From Tianweitania sediminis (GTDB lineage Bacteria > Pseudomonadota > Alphaproteobacteria > Rhizobiales > Rhizobiaceae), in contig NZ_JAGIYY010000009.1 of assembly GCF_017813335.1 (NCBI RefSeq), positions 122,864 to 186,863 on the forward strand: 64,000 nt of DNA, given 5' to 3'. Below, in pieces: positions 54,473 through 63,685 of the stretch. The first letter of the stretch is position 1, and every line of letters starts with the position of its first letter. Under the pieces are notes generated by a model that searched no databases, was not told the DNA's origin, and worked only from the letters and a program-made list of their open reading frames with translations. The position numbers and the translations under genes are program-made.

Positions 54473-55999
54473 TCAGACCGGAACGGCGATCTTCATGAAT
54501 GCCGGAACGTCGTCGCCGAAGCCCACAACCGTGTTGACGTCGTCCTGATCGCGATAACGGCGGCCACGGTCATCGCGATCGCGGCGCGGCTGCTCTGGGC
54601 GGTTCGGCATCTGGCGTTCGCGTTCGGCATTGCCTTGCCGGATCGCTTCACGACGCTCGCGACGTTCAGCTGGCGCCGCTTCAACAACATCCTCGCGCTC
54701 GTCCGCCGGCGTTGTCTTGGCGACGGGCGTCTCACGCGTGCGCTCGCCACCACGCTCGCGGCCGCGGCCCTTGCGTTCAGGGCGTCCCCGTCCGCGACGC
54801 GGCGCCTCATCGCTCTCCACTTCGGGTGACAAGGTGGAAAGATCGCCATCAAGCCATTCTATCGACTGGCCAGTCAGCTTTTCCACCGCATCCAGGTACT
54901 TGTTGTCGGACTTGGTGACGATCGTGAAGGCCTTGCCCGAGCGGCCGGCGCGGCCCGTGCGACCGATACGGTGGACATAGTCTTCCGCATGTATCGGCAC
55001 GTCGAAATTGAAGACGTGGCTCACGGCCGGAATATCGAGACCCCGCGCCGCGACATCGGAGGCTACCAGCAAACGCAGCTTGTTGTTGCGGAAGCCGTCG
55101 AGCATCGCCATGCGCGCGCGCTGGTCCATGTCGCCATGAAGCGCGCCGGCATCGAAATCGTGCTTGACCAGCGAGCGGAACAGCTCCGAAACATCCACTT
55201 TGCGATTGCAAAAGATGATCGCGTTGGTGAGGCTATCGCCCTCGTCCTCGATCAGCTTGCGCAGAACGGCGCGCTTGTCCCAGCTCTTCGAGCCGGACTT
55301 CACGAGGCGCTGAGTCACCGTCGTGGCGGTGGAGGAAGGTTTGGCCACTTCCACGCGTACCGGCGCTTGCAAGAACTTTTCGGTCAGTTTGGTAATCTCG
55401 GGCGGCATCGTCGCCGAGAAAAAAAGCGTTTGCCGCGTGAACGGGATCATTTCGCAGATCCGCTCGATGTCCGGAATGAACCCCATGTCGAGCATGCGGT
55501 CGGCTTCGTCGATCACGAGGATGTCGACGCCGGTCAGGAGCAGCTTGCCGCGCTCACGATGATCGAGCAGGCGGCCGGGCGTGGCGATCAAGACATCGGC
55601 GCCGCGCTCGAGCTTGCGTTCCTGCTCATCGAACGACACGCCGCCAATCAGGAGCGCGATGTTGAGCTTGTGGTTCTTGCCGTAGCGAACGAAGTTTTCC
55701 TCGACCTGCGCCGCGAGTTCGCGCGTCGGTTCCAGGATCAGCGTGCGCGGCATGCGAGCCCGTGCGCGGCCCTTTTCAAGGCGGGTGATCATGGGAAGAA
55801 CAAAGGCAGCGGTCTTGCCCGTGCCCGTTTGCGCGATCCCCAAAACATCCTTGCCCTGCAGGGCATGCGGTATCGCACCAGCTTGGATGGGGGTCGGTTT
55901 GGTATAGCCGGCGTCAGTGACGGCCGAAAGGACCTTGTCTGAAAGGCCGAGGTCGGCGAATGTCAGATCGGGTTGAACGATGGTATCGTCTGAAGACAC
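54473..55999 (-). CDS. DEAD-box RNA helicase (RhlE-like)
   Basis: About 508 aa from GTG 55999 (VSSDDTIVQPDLTFADLGLS); the frame stays open to an ATG at 56110 and neither start has a good ribosome site. Motifs: Q-motif YTKPTPIQAGAIPHALQG, Walker A AQTGTGKTAAF, PTRELAAQ, DEAD box VIDEADRMLDMGF, SAT, and the C-terminal HRIGRTGRAGRSGKA. The tail (about the last 110 residues) is rich in Arg, Gly and acidic residues (RRGRGRPERKGRGRERGGER), a disordered RNA-binding extension. Probably acts in ribosome assembly or RNA turnover, often cold-induced. Confidence 0.9.
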   Translation of the reverse strand: MSSDDTIVQPDLTFADLGLSDKVLSAVTDAGYTKPTPIQAGAIPHALQGKDVLGIAQTGTGKTAAFVLPMITRLEKGRARARMPRTLILEPTRELAAQVEENFVRYGKNHKLNIALLIGGVSFDEQERKLERGADVLIATPGRLLDHRERGKLLLTGVDILVIDEADRMLDMGFIPDIERICEMIPFTRQTLFFSATMPPEITKLTEKFLQAPVRVEVAKPSSTATTVTQRLVKSGSKSWDKRAVLRKLIEDEGDSLTNAIIFCNRKVDVSELFRSLVKHDFDAGALHGDMDQRARMAMLDGFRNNKLRLLVASDVAARGLDIPAVSHVFNFDVPIHAEDYVHRIGRTGRAGRSGKAFTIVTKSDNKYLDAVEKLTGQSIEWLDGDLSTLSPEVESDEAPRRGRGRPERKGRGRERGGERTRETPVAKTTPADEREDVVEAAPAERRERREAIRQGNAERERQMPNRPEQPRRDRDDRGRRYRDQDDVNTVVGFGDDVPAFMKIAVPV

Positions 56000-56155
56000 G
56001 TTTGCGTGGGTCTTTGCTGGTTCATGGCGCGGAGCAATGGTCGGCGCAGGATCATTCCAGGGAACGAATGGGCATGGAATGCTGCAGGCGCGTACAAGCT
56101 GGAGCGCCATTTGTCAACCTGAAGGTGGTTTCCAGCAGGCATTCCGCGCTTTTGC

Positions 56156-56932
56156 TTAATAACGAAACTGTTCCAGCAAGATTCGATCGTCCCAAGAATG
56201 CGTGGCATCAAACAACACGGTCACGCGTGCTCTTGGCGATTCTCTGACCCGCACCGACTTCACCGATTTGACTTCCGTGTTGTCGGCAACCGCATTCACC
56301 GGTCGCTTCTCGATTTCGCGGACGGAAAAGCGAACCTCTGCCGTGTGCGGCAGGAGCGCACCGTGCCATCGCCGCGGCCGGAAAGGGCTCACCGGCGTGA
56401 GTGCCAGGAGCCGAGCCTGCAGGGGCAGGATCGGCCCTTGTGCGGACAGGTTATAAGCCGTTGAGCCTGCTGGAGTTGCAACCATGACCCCGTCGCAGAT
56501 CAGTTCCTCCATGCGGGGATGACCATCGACCTCGATCGACAGCTTGGCTGCTTGGTACGACTGGCGGAACAAGGACACCTCGTTAATCGCCAGCGCGGTG
56601 ACCGTTTCGCCAGCAACCGTTTCCGCCGTCATCACGAGGGGCCGGATCTTTTCCGCTTGGGCGGCAGCGATGCGCTCCACCAGCCCGTCCTCGCTGTATT
56701 CGTTCATCAGGAAGCCGACGGTGCCGCGGTTCATGCCGTAGATGGGCTTGTTTGCGGACATGTGCTCGCGCAGTGTTTGCAGCATGAAGCCGTCGCCACC
56801 GAGGGCCACGATCACGTCCGCGTCCTGAGGCGCGTGCGCGCCATAGCGGCTGCGCAACCGGTCCGCCGCCGCCGCCGCTTCGTCTACATCAGAGGCAACA
56901 AAGGCGATCTTCATAGATGTATCCAGGCGCAT
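56156..56932 (-). CDS. nadK: NAD kinase
   Basis: 258-aa enzyme making NADP from NAD. The GGDG motif is in [19 protein letters not shown], the NE/D segment in [12 protein letters not shown], and the glycine-rich [20 protein letters not shown] block follows. Length and motif order match the alphaproteobacterial NadK family. ATG 56932 has GAGGAG 11 bp upstream; ATG 56914 (MKIAFVASD) is an equally possible start. Confidence 0.93.
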   Translation of the reverse strand: MRLDTSMKIAFVASDVDEAAAAADRLRSRYGAHAPQDADVIVALGGDGFMLQTLREHMSANKPIYGMNRGTVGFLMNEYSEDGLVERIAAAQAEKIRPLVMTAETVAGETVTALAINEVSLFRQSYQAAKLSIEVDGHPRMEELICDGVMVATPAGSTAYNLSAQGPILPLQARLLALTPVSPFRPRRWHGALLPHTAEVRFSVREIEKRPVNAVADNTEVKSVKSVRVRESPRARVTVLFDATHSWDDRILLEQFRY

Positions 56933-57072
56933 GCGACGCGGTGCTCCTCAAGGCGACCTGGCTTCAAAGGCCGCGCAGCGGGGTATCATGGAGGCTGGTG
57001 GAAGCAAAGTTTTGGAACGTTTCGGGTGTATGCCCTTTACTCACCGGACGGATGTGGTAAGCGCCGCTCGTT

Positions 57073-57148
57073 GCCCTTGTAGCTCAGCTGGTAGAGCAGC
57101 GGTTTTGTAAACCGAAGGTCGCGGGTTCGATTCCTGCCGGGGGCACCA
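57073..57148 (+). tRNA. tRNA-Thr (anticodon UGU)
   Basis: 76-nt cloverleaf with encoded CCA. Acceptor GCCCTTG pairs with CGGGGGC (two G-U pairs), D-arm AGCTCAGCTGGTAGAGC, anticodon loop TTTGTAA giving UGU, T-arm GGGTTCGATTCCT. Confidence 0.96.
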
Positions 57149-57181
57149 CTTCCTCACAACCGCGCGATCAGATTCGCCGGA

Positions 57182-57610
57182 TCACCTGACCGCCGGAAAA
57201 TGTGCGGGATCTTTGGCTTCTTTATCCGGGCCACCCGACTTGGGTGCTTGCCAGGGCCATCGGCCTTCGATCTCAACCGTGAGAGAGATCGACAGAAACG
57301 TCCTGATCAGCACGATCAAAGCCAGGACGAGAACGTTGTCCAGCGTCGCTTCCACAGCAACGGTGCCGATGATGTCTGCGGCAACCAGGAACTCAAGGCC
57401 AAGCAGGATCGCGCGTCCGAGGGTGCGACGGAAAAGCTGATACGGTCGCTGGTCCCTGTCAGCGATCGGGTGCGCTTCCCGTGTCGCCCTCCAGCTGCGA
57501 AGCAGAGCAAAGATCGCGCCGATCACGATAACAGCCACGCCCGCCGCTTCCAGGCTCAGCGTCAGAAAGTGCAAAGCGGTGTCGAACCACATGTCGGTGC
57601 CCGAGCCCAT
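57182..57610 (-). CDS. DUF1622 membrane protein
   Basis: 142-aa integral membrane protein with three clear hydrophobic segments: SLEAAGVAVIVIGAIFALL, ILLGLEFLVAADIIGTVAVE and VLVLALIVLIRTFLSISLTV. The RRTLGRAILLGLEFLVAADI block is the DUF1622 hallmark. The C-terminus is charged and proline-rich. AGGGA precedes the ATG. Function unknown; the family occurs widely in bacteria. Confidence 0.88.
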   Translation of the reverse strand: MGSGTDMWFDTALHFLTLSLEAAGVAVIVIGAIFALLRSWRATREAHPIADRDQRPYQLFRRTLGRAILLGLEFLVAADIIGTVAVEATLDNVLVLALIVLIRTFLSISLTVEIEGRWPWQAPKSGGPDKEAKDPAHFPAVR

Positions 57611-57742
57611 GAGGTGATCCCTTCCATGCTGCTGCTTGTATCATAGGTGGGCGGCCGCTGAAGGCGAGGGTCACGCTGCCAGGCGCAGGAACCTAGTCCG
57701 GCCAGAGAAGTTGCTGTCGCACCTTTTCCAGCGTTTCGGTCA

Positions 57743-60700
57743 ATGCCAAACAAACCCTCGTCGCATCTCGTTCCAAGTTCCCTTCCTACCTCGCAACACT
57801 CCGACCCCCCCAAGCGCGTTCCGCCTGCCGCCATCGCGGCCCGGCTGGTCGAAACCTTCGCAGAAGACGACACGCGAGGGCTGATCCACATCGCCGGCGG
57901 TGAACATGAAGCGGAGGAAACGGCGCGCGCCTTTCAGAGCTTTCAGCCTGGTGTCGAGGTTCTCGTGGTGCCGCCATGGGATTGCCTTCCATATGACCGC
58001 ACGCCGCCCCAGCGCAGTTGCATGGGACAGCGCATGGAAGCGCTTGCCGTGATCGCCAGGGCGCCGCAAAAACGGCGCCTGGTGGTGACGTCTCCCGCAG
58101 CCTTGTTGCAGGGATTGCCGCCCGCACCGGTTGTTCTGGAGGCGCGTTTCCGGCTCGCCATTGGCGAGCAGCTCGACCGGGAGGCACTCACAACGTTTTT
58201 CGAACGAACCGGTTACGTTCTGGATGATCGAGTCGATGAAGCCGGCGAGGCTGCGCTACTGGGTGACGTGATCGACATCTTTCCTGCTGCAGCAACTGGA
58301 CCCGTGCGCATCGTGCTCGACGCTGACGGCCGCATCGAAGACATTCGCACCTATGATCCGGCCACGCAGAGAACGCATGACAGCGTAGCGGCCGTGGATC
58401 TGGGCGCGGCGAGCGAAGTGGTGGCACCCGCCGTTGGTATCGAACTCAAATTGCCGGCCAGCTCGACCACGGAAGCCCGCATGTCCCTGCTTTACGGCGA
58501 CATGGACCGCTTGCTGGAGCGGCTCAGTGCTTTGCGCGTGAGCATGGTGCCGCAGGTCGAAGCCCGCGCCGAGTTCATTCTCGATCTCGTCGAAGACGCG
58601 CGGAGTGCGCGACGAGAGTTCGGCGGCGAAACCACCCATGCGGGGGAACACTTCTACCTCGATAAGGCTGACTGGAACGCAGCGCTGAAGCGCCGCAAAC
58701 CGCGTGTCCTGGACCTGGATGGCATCGACGCGTCGCCACGGTTCTTTCTCGAAGGCCAGCCGCGCAAGGCGCTCAGCCGCTTTGTGGAAGGCCAGGCTCA
58801 GGCCGGCATGCGTGTCTTGTTGAGCGGCGCCGAGAAAGAAGGTGCGCGCCTTGCAAAGGTTGTGAAGAGTGCCCTTTCGCGTGATCTTGCTCCGACCTCG
58901 GACTGGCAAGCGGTCGCCGAAGCAGAAGAGGGCAGCATCCTCGCCGCACCTTTTGATCTTGATCGCGGCTTCACAGACAGGAAGCGCAAGCTTGCGGTGA
59001 TTGCCGCAGCCGACATGTTCGGCGAGCGCTTGTTCGATGGCGAACAGCTTCCCGCCGACGCCTTGCTGAGCGAGCCGGAACTGCGGGTCGGCGACGTGGT
59101 GATCCATGAGGATCACGGCCTGGGCGTGTTGCGTGCGCTCGAAACCGTGGTCGTTGATGGTGCGGAACTCGACGCCGTACGGCTGGAATACCACAATGGC
59201 GCCTCCGTTCTTGCTCCGGTGGGCGAGTTCGGCCGCATCTGGCGGTATGGCGGCGAGGCCGAGGCCGTGAAGCTTGACCGCCTCGAAAACGACGCTTGGC
59301 TGAAGCGCCGCGCCGAGATCAGCGCAGAAATCGATGCGGCGGCGGCTGACCTGATCAAGGCTGCAAAGCTTCGGGCAAAGGAGACTGTCGAACCCATCGT
59401 GCCGCCGCGCAAGGAATATGCCCGCTCGGCTGCGCGATTTCCATACCCCGAAACGCCGGATCAGGCTGCCGCCATTGAGGCTGTGCTGGCGGACTTTGCA
59501 TCGGGCAAGGTGATGAACAGGCTCGTGTGCGGCGATGTGGGCTTCGGAAAGACTGAGATCGCCCTGCGCGCTGCAGCAGCTGTTGCTTTTTCAGGCAGGC
59601 AGGTCGCGATCGTGGCGCCCACCACCGTCTTGGCACGCCAGCACTTTGAGACGTTTCAGCGTCGCTTTGCCGGCACAGACCTCGGCGTGGGACACCTGTC
59701 GCGCATCACCGCCGGGAGCGAGATGGAGGCCACCAAAGCCGGCCTGAAGAGCGGCGAGGTCCGCATCGTCGTTGGCACCCAAGCGCTGGCGTCCAAGGAT
59801 GTCGCGTTCTCGGATCTGGCGCTCCTGGTGGTGGATGAGGAGCACCGTTTCGGCGCCAAGCTGAAGGAGACGCTCCGGGCGCTGGCGCCGCGACTTCATA
59901 CGCTGACCATGTCGGCGACTCCGATCCCGCGGACGTTGCAGTCGGCCATGGTCGGCGTCCAGGATGTCAGCGTGCTGGCCAGTCCGCCAGCGCGCCGGCG
60001 CCCCGTCCGCACCTTCCTGATGCCGTTTGATCCGGCCGCGATGAAAACAGCGCTCGTGAGGGAAAAAAGACGTGGCGGACAAAGCTTTGTGGTGACGCCT
60101 CGGATCGAAGATCTTGATGAGTTGCAGGACACCTTGAAATCCATGGTTCCCGACCTCGAAGTGCGGGTGGCGCATGGCAAGATGGACGCCAAAGCCATGG
60201 ACGAGGTGATGGTGGGTTTCGCATCGGGCGAGGGCGACATTCTCCTGGCCACCAACATCATCGAAAGCGGCCTGGATGTTCCGCGTGCCAACACGATGAT
60301 CGTGTGGCGAGCGGACCGCTTCGGCCTGGCACAACTGCACCAGCTTCGCGGACGAGTTGGACGGGGCAGGGCGCAGGGGGTGGCCTATCTCCTGACCGAA
60401 GCAGACCAGGACGTGCCGGAAGCCACGCGCTCGCGATTGTCGACACTCGTGGCTTTCGATCGCCTCGGTTCCGGCCTCGCCATCAGCGCGCGGGACCTTG
60501 ATCTGCGGGGCGCCGGCGACCTCATGGGCGAGGATCAGGCCGGACACATGAAGCTGATCGGCGTCAGCCTGTATCAGCGTCTCCTCGCGCAGGCGGTGGA
60601 TGCAGCGCGCGGGCAGGGAAACAAGAACAACTGGGAAGCAGAGTTGAACCTTGGCATGTCCGGCTCTTTTCCAGCGACCTACGTGCCGGAACCGGCAGTC

Positions 60701-61093
60701 CGCCTGAACCTTTATGCCCGGCTGTTGCGGTTCACGAGGGCAGAAGAAGTGGATGCCTTTGCCGATGAGATCGACGACCGGTTTGGCGAACTGCCGCAGC
60801 CCGTCATCACCTTGCTCGAACTCGCGCGCCTTAAGATCAAGGCACGAGAGCAGGACGTCCGCAAAGTTGACGCCGGCCCGCTCGCGATTGCCCTCGATTT
60901 CCGGAAGCCGCCGACGGATGCATTTTGGAAGCGGATGTTGAAAAAGAAGGATGTCGCGCGTCGCGACGACCGGCTCATCTGGACGCAGCCAACTGAACCG
61001 GGACTGCGACGCCTCAAGGCTGTTGCAGCGCTGCTCGACGCGATGGCGCAAGCGCTGCAGAAACCCTCCCGAAAGAAAGCATCTGGGGATTAG
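57743..61093 (+). CDS. Mfd-family transcription-repair coupling-type helicase (possibly a divergent paralogue)
   Basis: 1116 aa. The N-terminal UvrB-like region contains VLVVPPWDCLPYDRTPPQRS and GYVLDDRVDEAGEAALLGDV. A RID-like domain follows (VGDVVIHEDHGLGVLRALE, near residue 452). The RecG-like translocase has Walker A LVCGDVGFGKTEIALRA (near 598), DEEH in LLVVDEEHRFGAKLKE, SATPIPRTLQ and QLHQLRGRVGRGRAQG. A C-terminal TRCF domain ends the protein. Canonical Mfd strips stalled RNA polymerase and recruits UvrA. This copy is shorter and less conserved in the RID than usual alphaproteobacterial Mfd, so it may be a second family member. Its end overlaps rlmB by 4 bp. Confidence 0.85.
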   Translation: MPNKPSSHLVPSSLPTSQHSDPPKRVPPAAIAARLVETFAEDDTRGLIHIAGGEHEAEETARAFQSFQPGVEVLVVPPWDCLPYDRTPPQRSCMGQRMEALAVIARAPQKRRLVVTSPAALLQGLPPAPVVLEARFRLAIGEQLDREALTTFFERTGYVLDDRVDEAGEAALLGDVIDIFPAAATGPVRIVLDADGRIEDIRTYDPATQRTHDSVAAVDLGAASEVVAPAVGIELKLPASSTTEARMSLLYGDMDRLLERLSALRVSMVPQVEARAEFILDLVEDARSARREFGGETTHAGEHFYLDKADWNAALKRRKPRVLDLDGIDASPRFFLEGQPRKALSRFVEGQAQAGMRVLLSGAEKEGARLAKVVKSALSRDLAPTSDWQAVAEAEEGSILAAPFDLDRGFTDRKRKLAVIAAADMFGERLFDGEQLPADALLSEPELRVGDVVIHEDHGLGVLRALETVVVDGAELDAVRLEYHNGASVLAPVGEFGRIWRYGGEAEAVKLDRLENDAWLKRRAEISAEIDAAAADLIKAAKLRAKETVEPIVPPRKEYARSAARFPYPETPDQAAAIEAVLADFASGKVMNRLVCGDVGFGKTEIALRAAAAVAFSGRQVAIVAPTTVLARQHFETFQRRFAGTDLGVGHLSRITAGSEMEATKAGLKSGEVRIVVGTQALASKDVAFSDLALLVVDEEHRFGAKLKETLRALAPRLHTLTMSATPIPRTLQSAMVGVQDVSVLASPPARRRPVRTFLMPFDPAAMKTALVREKRRGGQSFVVTPRIEDLDELQDTLKSMVPDLEVRVAHGKMDAKAMDEVMVGFASGEGDILLATNIIESGLDVPRANTMIVWRADRFGLAQLHQLRGRVGRGRAQGVAYLLTEADQDVPEATRSRLSTLVAFDRLGSGLAISARDLDLRGAGDLMGEDQAGHMKLIGVSLYQRLLAQAVDAARGQGNKNNWEAELNLGMSGSFPATYVPEPAVRLNLYARLLRFTRAEEVDAFADEIDDRFGELPQPVITLLELARLKIKAREQDVRKVDAGPLAIALDFRKPPTDAFWKRMLKKKDVARRDDRLIWTQPTEPGLRRLKAVAALLDAMAQALQKPSRKKASGD

Positions 61094-61908
61094 CTTCTGG
61101 AAAGCAGATGCGCGCGTGCCGCGTACAAGGCGACGGCAGCCGCGTTGGATACGTTGAGGGAGCGGATCGCGCCAGGAAGGTCGAGGCGCGCCAGGGTATC
61201 AACGGTGCTCCGTGTCTTTTGCCGCAGGCCCTTGCCTTCGGCACCCAGCACCAAGGCGATGCGTCCGCCGCTGAAGCTTTGTTCCAGTTCCGCCGGGCCT
61301 TCCGAATCGAGGCCGATCGTCTGGAAGCCGGATTGCGACAGCGTTGTCAGAGCGTCAGCAAGGTTGCGCACTTCGACATGATCGATGTGTTCCAGCGCTC
61401 CCGACGCGGCCTTTGCCAGAACACCACTCTCCTGCGGGCTGTTGCGCGACGTGGTGATCAGCGCGGCTGCACCAAACGCAACCGCTGAGCGGAGGATGGC
61501 GCCAACATTGTGCGGGTCCGTCACCTGGTCGAGGACCAGAACGAGATTGGCTTCACCCAGCGCGTCGAGGCGCTTGGTGTCCAGTGCTCTTGTTTCGAGA
61601 AGCACGCCTTGGTGCACCGCATCGGCACCGACCAACGCATCAATGGCGCGCGGTTCAACGATCTCAGCGGTTGTCCCCGGGATATCCTCGGGCAGTTCGA
61701 GCCGCTGAAGCGCATTGCGCGTGGCCAGGAAGCGCAGCTTAGCGCGCCGCGGATTAAGAAGTGCGGCGCGCACCGTGTGAAGTCCGTAGAGCCGCACGAT
61801 GCTGTCATCAACGGCGGGTGCGTTGGCCTGGATGCGCTCCCGATGCTCGCGCCGCAAACGCGCGTAATGGGTATCTTTCGGGGTATGGGAAGGCGGCTTG
61901 CCGGTCAT
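61090..61908 (-). CDS. rlmB: TrmH-family 23S rRNA 2'-O-methyltransferase (RlmB type)
   Basis: About 272 aa. SPOUT methyltransferase that 2'-O-methylates a guanosine in 23S rRNA (G2251 in E. coli). A substrate-binding N-terminal domain (RLYGLHTVRAALLNPRRAKL) precedes the knotted SPOUT domain with motif 1 LDQVTDPHNVGAILRSAVAF, motif 2 ALVLGAEGKGLR and motif 3 LPGAIRSLNVSNAAAVALY. ATG 61908 (MTGKPPSHTPKDTHYARLRR) is preferred over a start at 61986. The basic leader is usual in this order. Confidence 0.92.
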   Translation of the reverse strand: MTGKPPSHTPKDTHYARLRREHRERIQANAPAVDDSIVRLYGLHTVRAALLNPRRAKLRFLATRNALQRLELPEDIPGTTAEIVEPRAIDALVGADAVHQGVLLETRALDTKRLDALGEANLVLVLDQVTDPHNVGAILRSAVAFGAAALITTSRNSPQESGVLAKAASGALEHIDHVEVRNLADALTTLSQSGFQTIGLDSEGPAELEQSFSGGRIALVLGAEGKGLRQKTRSTVDTLARLDLPGAIRSLNVSNAAAVALYAARAHLLSRS

Positions 61909-62094
61909 GTGGCTGCTATAGCGGAGCCGGACGGCATTGGAAACGGCTGCCGTGATTGCTTCGGCGGCTACCGGAAAAAACCGCAACGAGCGCGGTTGAC
62001 AGGTTCGAGCGCCCTCTGCATAAGGCGCTCGCGACTTGGGGCACGGACCGCTTCCAAGAGCGGTTTGACTCGTTGCAAGGTTCCGTCGCAGGAT

Positions 62095-62179
62095 GGAGGA
62101 GTGCCCGAGTGGTTAAAGGGGACGGACTGTAAATCCGTTAGCTCAGCTTACGTTGGTTCGAATCCAACCTCCTCCACCA
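62095..62179 (+). tRNA. tRNA-Tyr (anticodon GUA)
   Basis: 85-nt class II tRNA with long variable arm and encoded CCA. Acceptor GGAGGAG pairs with CTCCTCC; anticodon loop CTGTAAA gives GUA; T-arm TGGTTCGAATCCA. Confidence 0.97.
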
Positions 62180-62202
62180 CCTGATGCCGGAACTTTGGGA
62201 AT

Positions 62203-62276
62203 GCGGGTATAGCTCAATGGTAGAGCAGCAGCCTTCCAAGCTGAATACGCGGGTTCGATTCCCGCTACCCGCTCCA
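62203..62276 (+). tRNA. tRNA-Gly (anticodon UCC)
   Basis: 74-nt cloverleaf with encoded CCA, 23 bp after tRNA-Tyr. Acceptor GCGGGTA pairs with TACCCGC, anticodon loop CTTCCAA gives UCC, T-arm GGGTTCGATTCCC. In many alphaproteobacteria a Tyr-Gly tRNA pair leads straight into tuf; here a minus-strand gene intervenes. Confidence 0.97.
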
Positions 62277-62307
62277 GTCCGCCTCTGGTCTGAGAGGTTT
62301 CAGCTGC

Positions 62308-63483
62308 TCAGCCCCTTATCTGCTGCTTCAAACGCGCAACGGTGAGTGCGAGCACGAGCAGCCCGGAAATGAGCCCGGTCGGCAGCACATGCGAGGGGCC
62401 CCAACCAACCAGAATGCCTGCAACCGCAATGACCAGGTACTCTCTACGCGAGAAGCCTGTTCTTGCAAGGAATGCAAGTGGCACAACGAGGGCCACAAGG
62501 TCATAGATAAAGGCGTAGGGGGACGCGAGCACCGTGCTGACAGTGAGGGCTGCAGCCTTTATGTCGAAGGAGCAGCGGCTCCTCCAGATCGTGACCAAGC
62601 CTGTTGCCAAGACGGCGACAAGCACGACATGAGCAGTGATCGCCACCTCCTTGCCAGACCCTGCCGCACGCAGAAATGCGTAGAAGCTTTGCATCTCCGC
62701 GAAGCCGGCGCCTCCTTCTAGCAGAAGCGTGCTGTTGATGCTTCTGATGCCGGCCCAGAAGGCGCTCCAGATCTCGATGCCGAAAGCGCCCGTGGTCACC
62801 GCTGCCAGCAGTATGGCCGTCGCCATTGCGCTTCCGACAGCACGCCAGCAGCCGCCTGCAACAAGTGCGATGGGGATCAAGAGGCCGAATTGGGGCTTGT
62901 AGGTCAGCAGCCCGAAGAGGATGCCCGCAAGCAAAGGATGGCGAGGGAGAAACAAAGTGCCACCACCGAGAAGGGCGGCCGTCAGGAAACCGGTCTGCCC
63001 AACAACCACGTTCCAGAACACAGCCGGCCAGGCCACAGCCGCAAGCAGTGCAAGGCGGCTTTGCACGATGCTCTTGATCGTGATCGCGAACGCGGCACCG
63101 GTGAGAACCATCCAGCCGAGAAGGGCGGTTGCGTAAGGAACCAGGGCAAACATCGGCGTGAGGAGGAGAAGCGTCGGCGGGTATTGCCACGAGAAGAACC
63201 CGGAGAAGGTCGCGCCCGAAGCAGCGGTGGCCGCCGACTTGTGCACATGCCAGTCATAGGCGAGAGAGGCATTGCCCTGGAGCACCAACTTGCCGGCCGC
63301 CCAGAACGCGATGAAATCCGTAGCCCTTGCCTGTCCGTCCGCACCGATCAGCCAGTGGCCGTTGAAGAAAGTTGTCCCAAGAAGCGCGGCATAGGCGACC
63401 ACCACCCCAAACAGGAGGCGCGGCAGGAGCCATCCGGGCGAGCCGGACTGAAGGCAGGGGAGCGGAACAGGGTTCGTGGACAC
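62308..63483 (-). CDS. GT87-type polytopic membrane glycosyltransferase-like protein (DUF2029)
   Basis: 391-aa protein with roughly ten membrane segments. The first extracytoplasmic loop contains ATDFIAFWAAGKLVLQGNAS and the FFSWQYPPTLLLLTPMFALV motif typical of family 87 (DUF2029), whose mycobacterial members use polyprenyl-phosphate mannose. GTG start with a weak ribosome site. GT-C enzymes add a sugar on the periplasmic side of the membrane. It stands alone on the minus strand between tRNA-Gly and tuf, with no partner sugar genes next to it. Confidence 0.85.
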   Translation of the reverse strand: MSTNPVPLPCLQSGSPGWLLPRLLFGVVVAYAALLGTTFFNGHWLIGADGQARATDFIAFWAAGKLVLQGNASLAYDWHVHKSAATAASGATFSGFFSWQYPPTLLLLTPMFALVPYATALLGWMVLTGAAFAITIKSIVQSRLALLAAVAWPAVFWNVVVGQTGFLTAALLGGGTLFLPRHPLLAGILFGLLTYKPQFGLLIPIALVAGGCWRAVGSAMATAILLAAVTTGAFGIEIWSAFWAGIRSINSTLLLEGGAGFAEMQSFYAFLRAAGSGKEVAITAHVVLVAVLATGLVTIWRSRCSFDIKAAALTVSTVLASPYAFIYDLVALVVPLAFLARTGFSRREYLVIAVAGILVGWGPSHVLPTGLISGLLVLALTVARLKQQIRG

Positions 63484-63685
63484 GGTACCAAGATCTAATG
63501 CGAACGTTTGAAGAAACGGTTTGCCACCACCTCTGGTGCCTCCCGGGGGACGAGCCTATATGAGCAGCCGACCCGCCGGGCGCGGATCGAAACTGCGCGG
63601 AAACAACTTGTGTTTTCTGGCCGATGCCGCTAAGCGCCCGCCATCCTGACCCCAGGAATTTTCTGCCGCCGAGGAAAGAGAGACG

